Shown here one piece after another: positions 27,444 to 35,770 of a DNA stretch of 64,000 nucleotides (position 1 is its first letter; every line of letters starts with the position of its first letter). Both the position numbers and the translations under genes were made by a program. Below the pieces are notes generated by a model. The model searched no databases. It worked only from the letters and a program-made list of their open reading frames with translations, and was not told where the DNA came from. The stretch comes from Betaproteobacteria bacterium (GTDB lineage Bacteria; Pseudomonadota; Gammaproteobacteria; Burkholderiales; Usitatibacteraceae), in contig JADJSD010000023.1 of NCBI GenBank assembly GCA_016711875.1, positions 62,001-126,000 on the forward strand, read 5' to 3'.

Positions 27444-30119
27444 ATGAAAACCGGCGCGCGGGCCCCGAACGCCGCGCCCCCCGCGGAGCGGTGGCACCGG
27501 ATTGCCCGCGCCCAGGCGATGGAGCGCCTGGGCAGCGATGCCGAGCGTGGCCTCGATTCCTCGGAAGCCCTCGCCCGGCTGGGACGCCACGGTCCCAACG
27601 AGCTGGATGTCGCGCCTTCGCGCTCGCCCTGGCTCATGCTCGCGGGGCAGTTCACCGACTTCATGATCCTCGTGCTGCTCGCCGCCGCGGTCGTCGCCGG
27701 CGTGGTGGGCGAGCCGCAGGATTCGATCGCGATCGTCGTGATCGTGGTCCTCAACGCCGTCATCGGGTTCGCGCAGGAGTACCGCGCGGAGCGCACGATG
27801 GCCGCGCTTCGCCGTCTCGCCACGCCGCACGTGCACGTCCTGCGCGACGGCCACCCCGTCGAGATCGCCTCCCCGGACCTCGTGCCCGGGGACATCGTCC
27901 TCCTCGAGGCGGGCAACTTGGTTCCGGCGGACCTGCGCCTCATCGAGTCAGCGCAGCTGCGCATCCAGGAGTCGGCCCTCACCGGCGAGTCGCAAGCGAT
28001 CGAGAAGCAGGTGCGCCGCATCGAGGCCGGGGACGCCGCGCTCGGCGACCGCACGAACATGGCCTACAAGGGGACGATCGTCGTGCACGGGCGCGGCCGG
28101 GGCGTCGTGGCGGCGACGGGCATGGCGACCGAACTGGGCCGCGTCGCCGAGCTGCTTCGCAGCGCCTCCGAGGGGCAGACGCCGCTGCAACGCCGGCTCG
28201 CGCAGTTCGGGCGCCGGCTCGCGCTCGGCGCGCTCGCGATCTGCGCCATCGTCTTCGCGGCCGGGCTCCTGCGGGGCGAGGCGCCCGCGATCATGTTCCT
28301 CACCGCCGTGAGCCTGGCCGTCGCGGCGATACCCGAGGCCCTCCCGGCGGTCGTCACGGTGGCGCTCGCCCTGGGCGCGGGCAAGATGGCCTCGCGAAAC
28401 GCGCTCGTCCGGCGGCTGCCCGCGGTCGAGTCGCTGGGCTCGGTCACGGTGATCTGCACCGACAAGACGGGCACGCTCACGCAGAACCGCATGCGCGTCG
28501 AGGCGGCTTGGGCGGCGGGTGGGCGGCACGCGATCGGATCGGCGTGGCCCGCGGGCGAGCCGTGGCTGCGCCTCGCCACGGCCCTGGCACTGTCGAACGA
28601 CGCGTCGATCGCGGACGACGGAGCCGAGCAGGGTGACCCCACCGAGACGGCGCTGCTCGCGCACGCCCGCGAGGCGGGCTTCGACAAGACCGAACTGGAG
28701 CGCCGCCATCCGCGCACGCACGAAGTGCCCTTCGACTCCGAGCGCAAGCGCATGACCACGGTGCACCGCCACGACGAGCGCGTGGTCGCGATCACGAAGG
28801 GGGCGCCGGAGTCGGTGATCCGGCGCTGCGACTTCATCGCCATGCCGGAAGGGGAGGTGCCGATCGACGCGGACTTCGTCGTGGCCGAGGCCGAGCGCCT
28901 CGCCGCCGAGGGGCTCCGGGTGCTGGCGGTCGCCTCGCGGCACTGGGAGGCCTGGCCCGAGTCGGCGAGCCCGGACCAGTCGGAACGCGGCCTCGTGCTG
29001 CTGGGCCTCGTGGGCCTCGCCGATCCGCCGCGCGAGGAAGCGAAGTCCGCGGTTGGCGAATGCCTCGCGGCCGGCATCCGCCCGGTGATGATCACGGGCG
29101 ACCACCCGGTGACCGCGCGCGCCATCGCGAGAAGGCTCGGCATCCTCGGCGAGTGCGAGGCGGTCATGGAGGGCACGAAGCTGGCGAAGATGGATGCCGA
29201 CGAGCGGGTCTCGTGCGCGGCCCGCACGGCCGTCTACGCGCGCGTGAGCCCCGAGCAGAAGATCCGCATCGTCGAGGCGCTGCAGGCGCGCGGCGAGATC
29301 GTGGCGATGACGGGCGATGGCGTGAACGACGCACCGGCGCTCAAGCAGGCCGACGTGGGCATCGCCATGGGGCTTTCCGGGACGGACGTCGCGCGCGAGG
29401 CCTCGGCCCTGGTGCTGATGGACGACAACTTCGCCACGATCGTCGCCGCCGTGAGGGAAGGCCGCCGCATCTACGACAACATCCGGAAGTTCATCCGCTA
29501 CGCGGTCACCGGAAACCTGGGCGAGATCTGGACGATCTTCCTCGCGCCCTTCCTGGGCATGCCCATTCCCCTCTTGCCGATCCACATCCTCTGGATCAAC
29601 CTCGCGACCGACGGCCTGCCGGGGCTCGCGCTCGCCTTCGAGCCGGCCGAACGCGAACTCATGCGGCGTCCGCCGCGTCCGCCGGACGAGAGCGTGTTCG
29701 CCCGGGGGCTCTGGCAGCACATGGCGTGGGTGGGCCTGCTCATGGGCGGCGTGTGCATCGCGACGCAGGCGTGGGCCCTCGCCGACGGCAACGCGCACGG
29801 GCAGACGATGGTGTTCACGGTGCTGGCGCTTTCGCAGCTGGGGCACGTGCTGGCGATCCGTTCCGAGCGCGATTCCCTGTTCGCCCTGGGGCTGGGCTCG
29901 AACCGCGCGCTATCGCTCGCCGTCGCCGCGACGCTCGCGCTGCAGCTCGCCGTGATCTACGTGCCGGCGCTCAACGGGATCTTCCACACGCAGCCGCTCG
30001 GCGCGACGGAACTCGCGCTCTGCCTCGCGCTCTCGAGCGTCGTGTTCTTCGCGGTGGAGGCGGAGAAGGCGATGGCCCGCCGCGGATGGATATACCGCGA
30101 GCGACCCGCGGGTGCCTAG
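27444..30119 (+). CDS. P-type cation ATPase, Ca2+ pump (P2A-like)
   Basis: 891 residues in the usual order: N-terminal cation ATPase domain, two helices, actuator domain with TGES, phosphorylation site D340 in DKTGTLT, nucleotide domain (KGAPE), hinge TGDGVNDAPALK, and six C-terminal helices. Ion-site residues match the SERCA/PMR1 type: PEALP in helix 4, N and E in TGNLGEIW (helix 5), and N, T and D in NLATDGLP (helix 6). Calcium (or manganese) export is therefore likely. The ATG at 27444 follows GAAAGG. The gene ends in a CTAG shared with the convergent glycosyltransferase gene. Confidence 0.9.
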   Translation: MKTGARAPNAAPPAERWHRIARAQAMERLGSDAERGLDSSEALARLGRHGPNELDVAPSRSPWLMLAGQFTDFMILVLLAAAVVAGVVGEPQDSIAIVVIVVLNAVIGFAQEYRAERTMAALRRLATPHVHVLRDGHPVEIASPDLVPGDIVLLEAGNLVPADLRLIESAQLRIQESALTGESQAIEKQVRRIEAGDAALGDRTNMAYKGTIVVHGRGRGVVAATGMATELGRVAELLRSASEGQTPLQRRLAQFGRRLALGALAICAIVFAAGLLRGEAPAIMFLTAVSLAVAAIPEALPAVVTVALALGAGKMASRNALVRRLPAVESLGSVTVICTDKTGTLTQNRMRVEAAWAAGGRHAIGSAWPAGEPWLRLATALALSNDASIADDGAEQGDPTETALLAHAREAGFDKTELERRHPRTHEVPFDSERKRMTTVHRHDERVVAITKGAPESVIRRCDFIAMPEGEVPIDADFVVAEAERLAAEGLRVLAVASRHWEAWPESASPDQSERGLVLLGLVGLADPPREEAKSAVGECLAAGIRPVMITGDHPVTARAIARRLGILGECEAVMEGTKLAKMDADERVSCAARTAVYARVSPEQKIRIVEALQARGEIVAMTGDGVNDAPALKQADVGIAMGLSGTDVAREASALVLMDDNFATIVAAVREGRRIYDNIRKFIRYAVTGNLGEIWTIFLAPFLGMPIPLLPIHILWINLATDGLPGLALAFEPAERELMRRPPRPPDESVFARGLWQHMAWVGLLMGGVCIATQAWALADGNAHGQTMVFTVLALSQLGHVLAIRSERDSLFALGLGSNRALSLAVAATLALQLAVIYVPALNGIFHTQPLGATELALCLALSSVVFFAVEAEKAMARRGWIYRERPAGA

Positions 30120-31795
30120 CGCGGGCGCCGGTAGAGCACGAACGACTCGCTGCGGTCACCCGGCCGCGACCCGCGCCAGGCTTCCCGCCAGACCGTGGCG
30201 TCGACGGGCAATTCGCGTCCCGTGACCTGCTGCGCGAGAAGGGTGTCGCAGGCGCTGGCCTCGCGCGACTGGGGCCGCGAAAGGCGCAGGCCGATGAAGT
30301 AGTCGAGGAGGGCGCGCTGCGCGTCGCCCACGCCCGCGCCGATCGTGCACGCCGGGCTGCCGAGCGCGGCCTTCAGCTCGGCCGAGACGCCCCGGTAGCT
30401 GCGCGCCTGGTCCACGAGCGGCAGTCCCAGCGTCATGGTGAGCATCCAGACCATCGTGATGCCGGCGCTCCAGTTCACGACGGCCCGCCGCGTGGTGCGC
30501 AGCGATCGCGCGACCACCACCACCCAGATGCAGGTGAGGAGCGCCGCGAGCGCGAAAGGCACGAACCGGAACGGGTAGCGGAAACCGGGGATCTCGCGCG
30601 CGATCCACTGGGCGACGGCGGCCGGGCTGCCGGTCATGGCGGCGGCCCAGCCCACCCAGATCGCGATGGCGAAGAGCGCGAAGGTGGTGACGCCGAACCA
30701 GTCGAGGGCGCTCGCGGCGCCGCGCGGCATCGAGTCGAGTTCGGCCACCCCGAGAAGGACGAGAGGCAGCAGGAGCGGCATTGCGTTCACCTCGCGCGCC
30801 TCGGCGACGAGCACCAGCAGGCCGAGGAAGACCGCGGCGGCGACCAGGGCGAGCCGCAGGTCCTCGCGCGCGGCCAGGGTCCGGCGGGCGCGCCACAGCG
30901 TCCACGCCGCCAGCGGCAGGGCCGGCCAGGCGTACCAGGTGAGCATCTTCGGGAAGTAGGCGAAGTCGGCGAGCGCCCCGCGCGTGATGCCGCCGGACCA
31001 GCGCGTGGCCACCGAGGCCGCGAACCACTGCGTGAAGGTGTCGGGCGATCGCTGCCACAGGAGGAGGGGCCAGCTCACGGCGAACGGCAGGGCGATCGCG
31101 ATCGCGAGGCCGACGGCCAAGGCGTAGTCGCGGGTGCGCCACTTCGGGCCGGCGAACGGCAGGGCCGCAAAGACGGCGGCGAGCAGCAGGGCGGGCGCGA
31201 GGCCGTCGCCCAGGAAGGCGACGGCGAGGCCGGCCCCGGCCAGGATGCCGCCCGCCACCGGCCGCGGTGCGGCGAGCGCGAGCCCGGCGAGGCCGAGCGA
31301 AAGGCCGGCAAGGCCCGCCAGGTCCGTGTTCATCTCGTGCGCGCGGATGAGCAGGCCGAGGCAGCCGATCAGCAACAGGACGGAGATGCGGCCTGCCCGT
31401 CGGCCGTGCAGGGCGACGGCCGCCACCGAGACGCCGCCCATCGTGACGGCCATGAAGAAGCCGGAGGCCAGGCGCGCCGCATCGTGGGCGGCGAGGAAAC
31501 CGCCGAAGAGCTTGGCGAAAAGGGTGGCGACCCAGAAGAAGAGCGGCGCCCGCTCGGCGAAGGGCTCGCCGGCGAGGCGCGGCACGACCCAATCGCCCGA
31601 GGCCAGCATCTCCGACACCACGCCGAACGCCACCGCCTCGTCGGTTTTCCAGGGATCGTGCCCGACGAGGCCCGGCAACAGCCACGCCAGGCAGACGACC
31701 AGGAAAAGGGCCGTCTTCACCGGCGTCGCGGTGCCGTCGTAGGCGATGCGAAGACGGGAAGAGGAGTCGACCCGAGGATCGGCGACGCGGTTCAT
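30116..31795 (-). CDS. ArnT/PMT-like glycosyltransferase (GT-C fold)
   Basis: 559 residues, about twelve membrane helices. The first periplasmic loop has the GT-C signature with acidic pair DPWKTDEAVAFGV and the downstream WVVPRLAGEPFAERAPLFFW typical of ArnT-like enzymes. A short soluble C-terminal domain follows. The family moves a lipid-linked sugar (for ArnT, aminoarabinose) to lipid A or other envelope acceptors in the periplasm; the acceptor is not known here. No other lipid A modification gene is nearby. Confidence 0.85.
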   Translation of the reverse strand: MNRVADPRVDSSSRLRIAYDGTATPVKTALFLVVCLAWLLPGLVGHDPWKTDEAVAFGVVSEMLASGDWVVPRLAGEPFAERAPLFFWVATLFAKLFGGFLAAHDAARLASGFFMAVTMGGVSVAAVALHGRRAGRISVLLLIGCLGLLIRAHEMNTDLAGLAGLSLGLAGLALAAPRPVAGGILAGAGLAVAFLGDGLAPALLLAAVFAALPFAGPKWRTRDYALAVGLAIAIALPFAVSWPLLLWQRSPDTFTQWFAASVATRWSGGITRGALADFAYFPKMLTWYAWPALPLAAWTLWRARRTLAAREDLRLALVAAAVFLGLLVLVAEAREVNAMPLLLPLVLLGVAELDSMPRGAASALDWFGVTTFALFAIAIWVGWAAAMTGSPAAVAQWIAREIPGFRYPFRFVPFALAALLTCIWVVVVARSLRTTRRAVVNWSAGITMVWMLTMTLGLPLVDQARSYRGVSAELKAALGSPACTIGAGVGDAQRALLDYFIGLRLSRPQSREASACDTLLAQQVTGRELPVDATVWREAWRGSRPGDRSESFVLYRRPR

Positions 31796-31847
31796 GCGCT
31801 TTCCACGGCGGGGCGAATGGGCCAGGGACTATTGTAGCGGGGCCAAC

Positions 31848-31873
31848 AAAAAAGGCAGCCGGGGCTGCCTTTT
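31848..31873 (-). terminator. Rho-independent terminator after L31
   Basis: On the minus strand AAAAGGCAGCC pairs with GGCTGCCTTTT around a 2-4 base loop, and the tract continues TTTTTTG. This is a canonical intrinsic terminator for the L31 gene; the opposite strand also has a short T run, so it may act both ways. Confidence 0.9.
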
Positions 31874-31922
31874 CGGTATTGCGTCCGGGCGGGGCGCGCG
31901 AGGCGCCGGGCCGGAACGATCC

Positions 31923-32183
31923 TCAAGCCGGGTTGGCGGGCTTGCGGGCGTAACGCTTCTTGAACTTGTCGACGCGGCCGGCGGTGTCGACGATCTTCTG
32001 CTTGCCCGTGTAGAAAGGATGGGACTCGGCGGAGATTTCGATCTTGTAGACCGGATACTCCTTGCCGTCCTTCCACTGGATGGTCTCGCTCGTGGCCACC
32101 GTCGAGCGGGTCACGAAACCGAAATCGCAGCTCGTGTCCAGGAACACGACCTCGCGGTAGTTGGGGTGAATGCCTTCTTTCAT
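31923..32183 (-). CDS. rpmE2: 50S ribosomal protein L31, type B
   Basis: 86 residues. It has the type B sequence (MKEGIHPNYREVVFLDTSCDFGF, ESHPFYTGKQKIVDTAGRVDKFKKRY). Only one cysteine is present, so the zinc-binding CxxC of type A L31 is missing. In other bacteria type B is the zinc-sparing form; here it sits where betaproteobacteria usually carry their L31 gene, downstream of rho. It has its own promoter and a strong terminator. Confidence 0.96.
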   Translation of the reverse strand: MKEGIHPNYREVVFLDTSCDFGFVTRSTVATSETIQWKDGKEYPVYKIEISAESHPFYTGKQKIVDTAGRVDKFKKRYARKPANPA

Positions 32184-32257
32184 GGTCTTACGCGCCTTTC
32201 TCGCTCAAGCGGGGCGCCGGGGGGAGGGAATCGCAACCCGGCTGCCGGGAAACGTCG

Positions 32258-32286
32258 ATTATCGCAAAATTGGCAGTTTTACGCAA
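32258..32286 (-). promoter_or_regulatory. Sigma70-type promoter of rpmE2
   Basis: On the minus strand the -35 TTGCGT (32286-32281) and -10 GATAAT (32263-32258) are 17 bases apart in a locally AT-rich stretch, about 75 bases before the L31 start. It lets L31 be made independently of rho. Confidence 0.75.
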
Positions 32287-32370
32287 ATCCTATGCCAAAC
32301 AGGGGTTTGCGGCCCGTTTCCGCACCGGAACGGGGCGCCGGTCCTTCCCGTCGGCTCGGCTTCGCGCCGC

Positions 32371-33624
32371 TCAGCCCTTCTTCATCGAGCCGAAGAACTC
32401 GTCGTTGCTCTTGGTGGCCCGGAGCTTGTCGATCAGGAATTCGGTCGCCTCGAGCTCGTCCATGCCGTAAAGCAGCTTCCGGAGGATCCACACCTTGGGA
32501 AGGACATCGGCGGCGATCAGCAGTTCCTCCCGGCGAGTGCCGGAGCGGTTCACGTTGATCGCCGGGTAGACCCGCTTCTCGGCCGCGCGGCGGTCGAGGT
32601 GGATTTCCATGTTGCCCGTGCCCTTGAATTCCTCGTAGATCACGTCGTCCATGCGCGAGCCCGTGTCGATGAGGGCCGTCGCGATGATCGTGAGCGAGCC
32701 GCCTTCCTCCACGTTGCGGGCGGCGCCGAAGAAGCGCTTGGGGCGCTGCAGGGCGTTGGAATCCACGCCGCCGGTGAGCACCTTGCCGGAGGCGGGAACG
32801 ACGGTGTTGTAGGCACGGGCGAGGCGGGTGATGGAGTCGAGCAGGATCACGACGTCCTTCTTGTGCTCCACCAGGCGCTTGGCCTTCTCGATCACCATTT
32901 CCGCGACCTGGACGTGGCGCGTGGCCGGTTCGTCGAAGGTGGAGGAGACCACCTCGCCGCGCACCGAGCGCGTCATTTCCGTCACTTCCTCCGGGCGCTC
33001 GTCGATGAGCAGCACGATGAGGACGATATCCGGGTGATTCGTGGTGAGCGCGTGGGCCATGTGCTGCATGAGCACCGTCTTGCCGGCCTTGGGCGGCGAG
33101 ATGATGAGGCCGCGCTGGCCCTTGCCGATGGGCGCCATGATGTCGATCACCCGACCCGTGAGGTTCTCCTCCGCCTTGATCTCGCGCTCGAGCTTGAGCG
33201 GCTTGTCCGGGTGCAGCGGCGTGAGGTTCTCGAAGAGGATCTTGGACTTGGCGTTCTCGGGCGGCTCCCCGTTCACCCTGTCCACCTTCACCAGGGCGAA
33301 GTAGCGCTCGCCATCCTTCGGGGTGCGGATCTCGCCCTCGATGGTGTCGCCCGTGTGCAGGTTGAAGCGGCGGATCTGGGAGGGGGAGACGTAGATGTCG
33401 TCCGGGCCGGCGAGGTAGCTCGTGTCGGGCGAGCGAAGGAACCCGAAGCCGTCCTGCAGCACTTCGAGGGTGCCGTCGCCGAAGATCGCCTCGCCCTTCT
33501 TCGCCTGGGCCTTGAGGAGGGCGAAGATGAGTTCCTGCTTGCGCAGGCGGTTGGCACCCTCGAGGTCGGTCGCCATCTCGAGGAGTTCGGAGACGTGCTT
33601 GAGCTTCAGGTCGGCAAGGTTCAT
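32371..33624 (-). CDS. rho: Transcription termination factor Rho
   Basis: 417 residues, the usual length. An N-terminal domain and CSD-type RNA-binding domain (DGFGFLRSPDTSYLAGPDDIYVSP) precede the RecA-type ATPase with Walker A SPPKAGKT and the Q- and R-loop regions (SITRLARAYN; TGGVDSNALQRPKRFFGAARN). It is a hexameric RNA helicase ending transcription. The 167-base gap from trxA to rho has no evident ribosome site spaced well for the ATG and could be an autoregulated leader, as is known in E. coli. Confidence 0.98.
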   Translation of the reverse strand: MNLADLKLKHVSELLEMATDLEGANRLRKQELIFALLKAQAKKGEAIFGDGTLEVLQDGFGFLRSPDTSYLAGPDDIYVSPSQIRRFNLHTGDTIEGEIRTPKDGERYFALVKVDRVNGEPPENAKSKILFENLTPLHPDKPLKLEREIKAEENLTGRVIDIMAPIGKGQRGLIISPPKAGKTVLMQHMAHALTTNHPDIVLIVLLIDERPEEVTEMTRSVRGEVVSSTFDEPATRHVQVAEMVIEKAKRLVEHKKDVVILLDSITRLARAYNTVVPASGKVLTGGVDSNALQRPKRFFGAARNVEEGGSLTIIATALIDTGSRMDDVIYEEFKGTGNMEIHLDRRAAEKRVYPAINVNRSGTRREELLIAADVLPKVWILRKLLYGMDELEATEFLIDKLRATKSNDEFFGSMKKG

Positions 33625-33791
33625 GCGGCGGGCGTGGCTTCTTTAGGGTGGGAGGGGCCGCTCGCGCGAGGCGCAGGCGTGCCCGGAAGTGCCGTGAAAC
33701 GAAGGGGATGGCCTGGCTGCGGGGGGGTGATGCGGAAGTGGGGGTGCTGCGGAAGGGCGAGCCAGGAACTCGGGGGAAAGCCTATAGGGAT

Positions 33792-34118
33792 TCAGATGTT
33801 GCTGTCAATGAACGCGTTCAACTGGGATTTCGACAGCGCGCCGACCTTGGTCGCTTCCACGTTGCCGTTCTTGAAGATCATGAGGGTCGGGATGCCGCGA
33901 ATGCCGAACTTCGGCGGCGTCGCCTGGTTCTCGTCGATGTTGAGCTTGGCCACCTTCATCTTCCCGGCATACTCCTGCGCGACCTGGTCGAGCGCGGGCG
34001 CGATCATCTTGCAGGGGCCGCACCATTCGGCCCAGTAGTCGACGAGAACGGGGGTCGGGCTCTTCAGCACGTCCTGGTCGAAGGAATCGTCCGTCACGTG
34101 GATGATGTGGTCGCTCAC
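33792..34118 (-). CDS. trxA: Thioredoxin 1
   Basis: 108 residues from the GTG at 34118, exactly the usual length, with active site W32-C33-G-P-C36 and the cis-proline segment GIRGIPTLMIF. General cytoplasmic disulfide reductase; it can serve the methionine sulfoxide reductase and peroxiredoxin encoded in this window. The longer open frame starting at 34304 is rejected because GAGG sits 7-8 bases before the GTG and the added residues do not look like protein. It is followed by rho on the same strand. Confidence 0.95.
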   Translation of the reverse strand: MSDHIIHVTDDSFDQDVLKSPTPVLVDYWAEWCGPCKMIAPALDQVAQEYAGKMKVAKLNIDENQATPPKFGIRGIPTLMIFKNGNVEATKVGALSKSQLNAFIDSNI

Positions 34119-34279
34119 GGGTGGCCTCGGGGTCGGGATGGGAGTCGGCGCATGGCCGCCGCAAAGGGGTGGGGCGGTGGCGACTCGGATGGGAGCAAAT
34201 CGTAGCTCAACCGGGGCCCGCGCGCAAAAAGACCCTCGCCGCGAGGGGTTGATCCCGGTCAGGCCCGGTGAAAACGATC

Positions 34280-34288
34280 TGGTAAAAT
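34280..34288 (+). promoter_or_regulatory. Extended -10 promoter of fdxA
   Basis: TGGTAAAAT is an extended -10 (TGn plus TAAAAT) about 54 bases before the ferredoxin start. No -35 box of quality lies at 17 bases. Confidence 0.5.
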
Positions 34289-34342
34289 CGCGCGTTCCGT
34301 TCAACGTTTCCGAACCCCCGTCTTTCGAAAGGCTCGTTCCCG

Positions 34343-34666
34343 ATGACCTACGTCGTCACCGAATCCTGCGTGAAGTGCAAGTACACCGACTGCGTGGACG
34401 TCTGCCCCGTCGACTGCTTCCGCGAGGGTCCCAACATGCTCGTCATCGACCCGGACGAATGCATCGATTGCACCCTGTGCGTGGCCGAGTGCCCCGTGGA
34501 GGCGATCTTCGCCGAAGACGACGTGCCGGCGGACCAGAAGGAGTTCATCGCCCTCAATGCCGAGCTCGCGAAGGGCTGGAAGCCGATCGTCGAGCGCAAG
34601 GACGCGCCGGCGGATGCGGACGAGTGGAAGGGCGTGAAGGACAAGAAGGGGTTGATCGAAAAGTAG
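34343..34666 (+). CDS. fdxA: 7Fe ferredoxin (3Fe-4S plus 4Fe-4S)
   Basis: 107 residues. C9, C17 and C50 would bind the 3Fe-4S cluster; C21, C40, C43 and C46 the 4Fe-4S cluster; C12 is extra. The long C-terminal half (about 55-107) with NAELAKGWKPIVERK is typical of FdxA. A small cytoplasmic low-potential electron carrier. It stands alone, divergent from trxA and convergent with cydB. Confidence 0.96.
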   Translation: MTYVVTESCVKCKYTDCVDVCPVDCFREGPNMLVIDPDECIDCTLCVAECPVEAIFAEDDVPADQKEFIALNAELAKGWKPIVERKDAPADADEWKGVKDKKGLIEK

Positions 34667-34688
34667 CGGGGCAGCGGGAACGTCGTTC

Positions 34689-34712
34689 GAGCGGACGGCG
34701 AAGCCGCCGCTC
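34689..34712. terminator. Hairpin between fdxA and cydB
   Basis: GAGCGG-A-CGGC and GCCG-CCGCTC pair with one bulged base around a GAA loop, between two convergent genes. No T tract is present, so it may only be a transcript-end hairpin. Confidence 0.3.
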
Positions 34713-34772
34713 AACGCCGGCGGGCAGGTGTCCGGTCTCCGCCACGCGCCTTGCCGTGATTGATGGCGGTGT

Positions 34773-35759
34773 TCAGTCGTACAAGCCGCCGCGAGCCTTC
34801 CCCCGGAAGATGTAGTACGCGACCGCCGTGTAGCCCACGATGAAGGGCAGCACGACGAGCGCGCCCGCGAGCACCACCTTGAGCGACGACGGGTGCGCCG
34901 CGGCCTCCCAGATCGTGAGCCGGTCGATGACCACGAAGGGAAAGAGGCTGTAGGCGAGGCCCAGGAAGGCGATCACGAAGATCGCGACGGCCGCGGCGAA
35001 GGGCTGGATGTCGATTCCCGCGGTGCCCCGGCGGATCTTCCCCGAGGCGAGCCACACCCAGGCGCCCGCCGCGGTGCAGGCCGCCGGGAGCAGCATGAGC
35101 GCCAGGGTTCGGGGAAAGTCGAACCACTTCGCGCGCACGGTCTCGCTCACCAGCGGCGTCGCGAGGCTCACCAGCGCGACCGCGAGGGCTACCCAGGCGA
35201 GCCCCCAACGCGACCAGGTCAGCGCCTTGGCCTGCAGCGGACCTTCGGTCTTGTAGACGAGCCAGGTGGCGCCGAGCAGCACGTAGCCGCCGCACACGCT
35301 CGCTCCCACGACGCCGGCGAAGAAAAGGTAGCCGATCCCGTCCTCGAAGCCCGTGACATAGCGCCCGAGCATGAATCCCTGCGAGAACGACGCGAGAAAG
35401 GACCCGGCCCAGAAGAGCCAGTTCCACAGCTCGCGGTGCCAGCCCTGCGCCTTCATGCGGAACTCGAAGGCGACGCCCCGCAGCATGAGACCCACCAGCA
35501 TCGCGACGACCGGCAGGTAGAGCTCGCCCAGCACCACGCCGTGGGCCTTCGGGAAGGCGACGAGCAGGATGCCGATGCCGAGCACGAGCCACGTTTCGTT
35601 CGCGTCCCAGAACGGCCCGATGGAGGAGACCATGACCGACTGTTCGGCGGGCGTCGCGGCGGGCATCAGCATGCCGACCCCGAGGTCGTAACCGTCGAGC
35701 ACCACGTAGGCGAGCACCGAGACGCCCATGAGCACCATGAAGATCAGCGGAAGGTCCAT
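34773..35759 (-). CDS. cydB: Cytochrome bd-type ubiquinol oxidase subunit II
   Basis: 328 residues with eight or nine membrane helices. It starts MDLPLIFMVLMGVSVLAYVVLDGYDLGVG, with the family motif LDGYDLG, and contains GPFWDANETWLV. It is shorter than E. coli CydB (379) and matches the cyanide-insensitive oxidase (CioB) type. It supports subunit I of the heme-containing quinol oxidase in the inner membrane. The ATG at 35759 is chosen; the open frame above it is the antisense-like extension through cydA. No CydX-type small gene was found downstream. Confidence 0.94.
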   Translation of the reverse strand: MDLPLIFMVLMGVSVLAYVVLDGYDLGVGMLMPAATPAEQSVMVSSIGPFWDANETWLVLGIGILLVAFPKAHGVVLGELYLPVVAMLVGLMLRGVAFEFRMKAQGWHRELWNWLFWAGSFLASFSQGFMLGRYVTGFEDGIGYLFFAGVVGASVCGGYVLLGATWLVYKTEGPLQAKALTWSRWGLAWVALAVALVSLATPLVSETVRAKWFDFPRTLALMLLPAACTAAGAWVWLASGKIRRGTAGIDIQPFAAAVAIFVIAFLGLAYSLFPFVVIDRLTIWEAAAHPSSLKVVLAGALVVLPFIVGYTAVAYYIFRGKARGGLYD

Positions 35760-35770
35760 GGCGTCCCCCC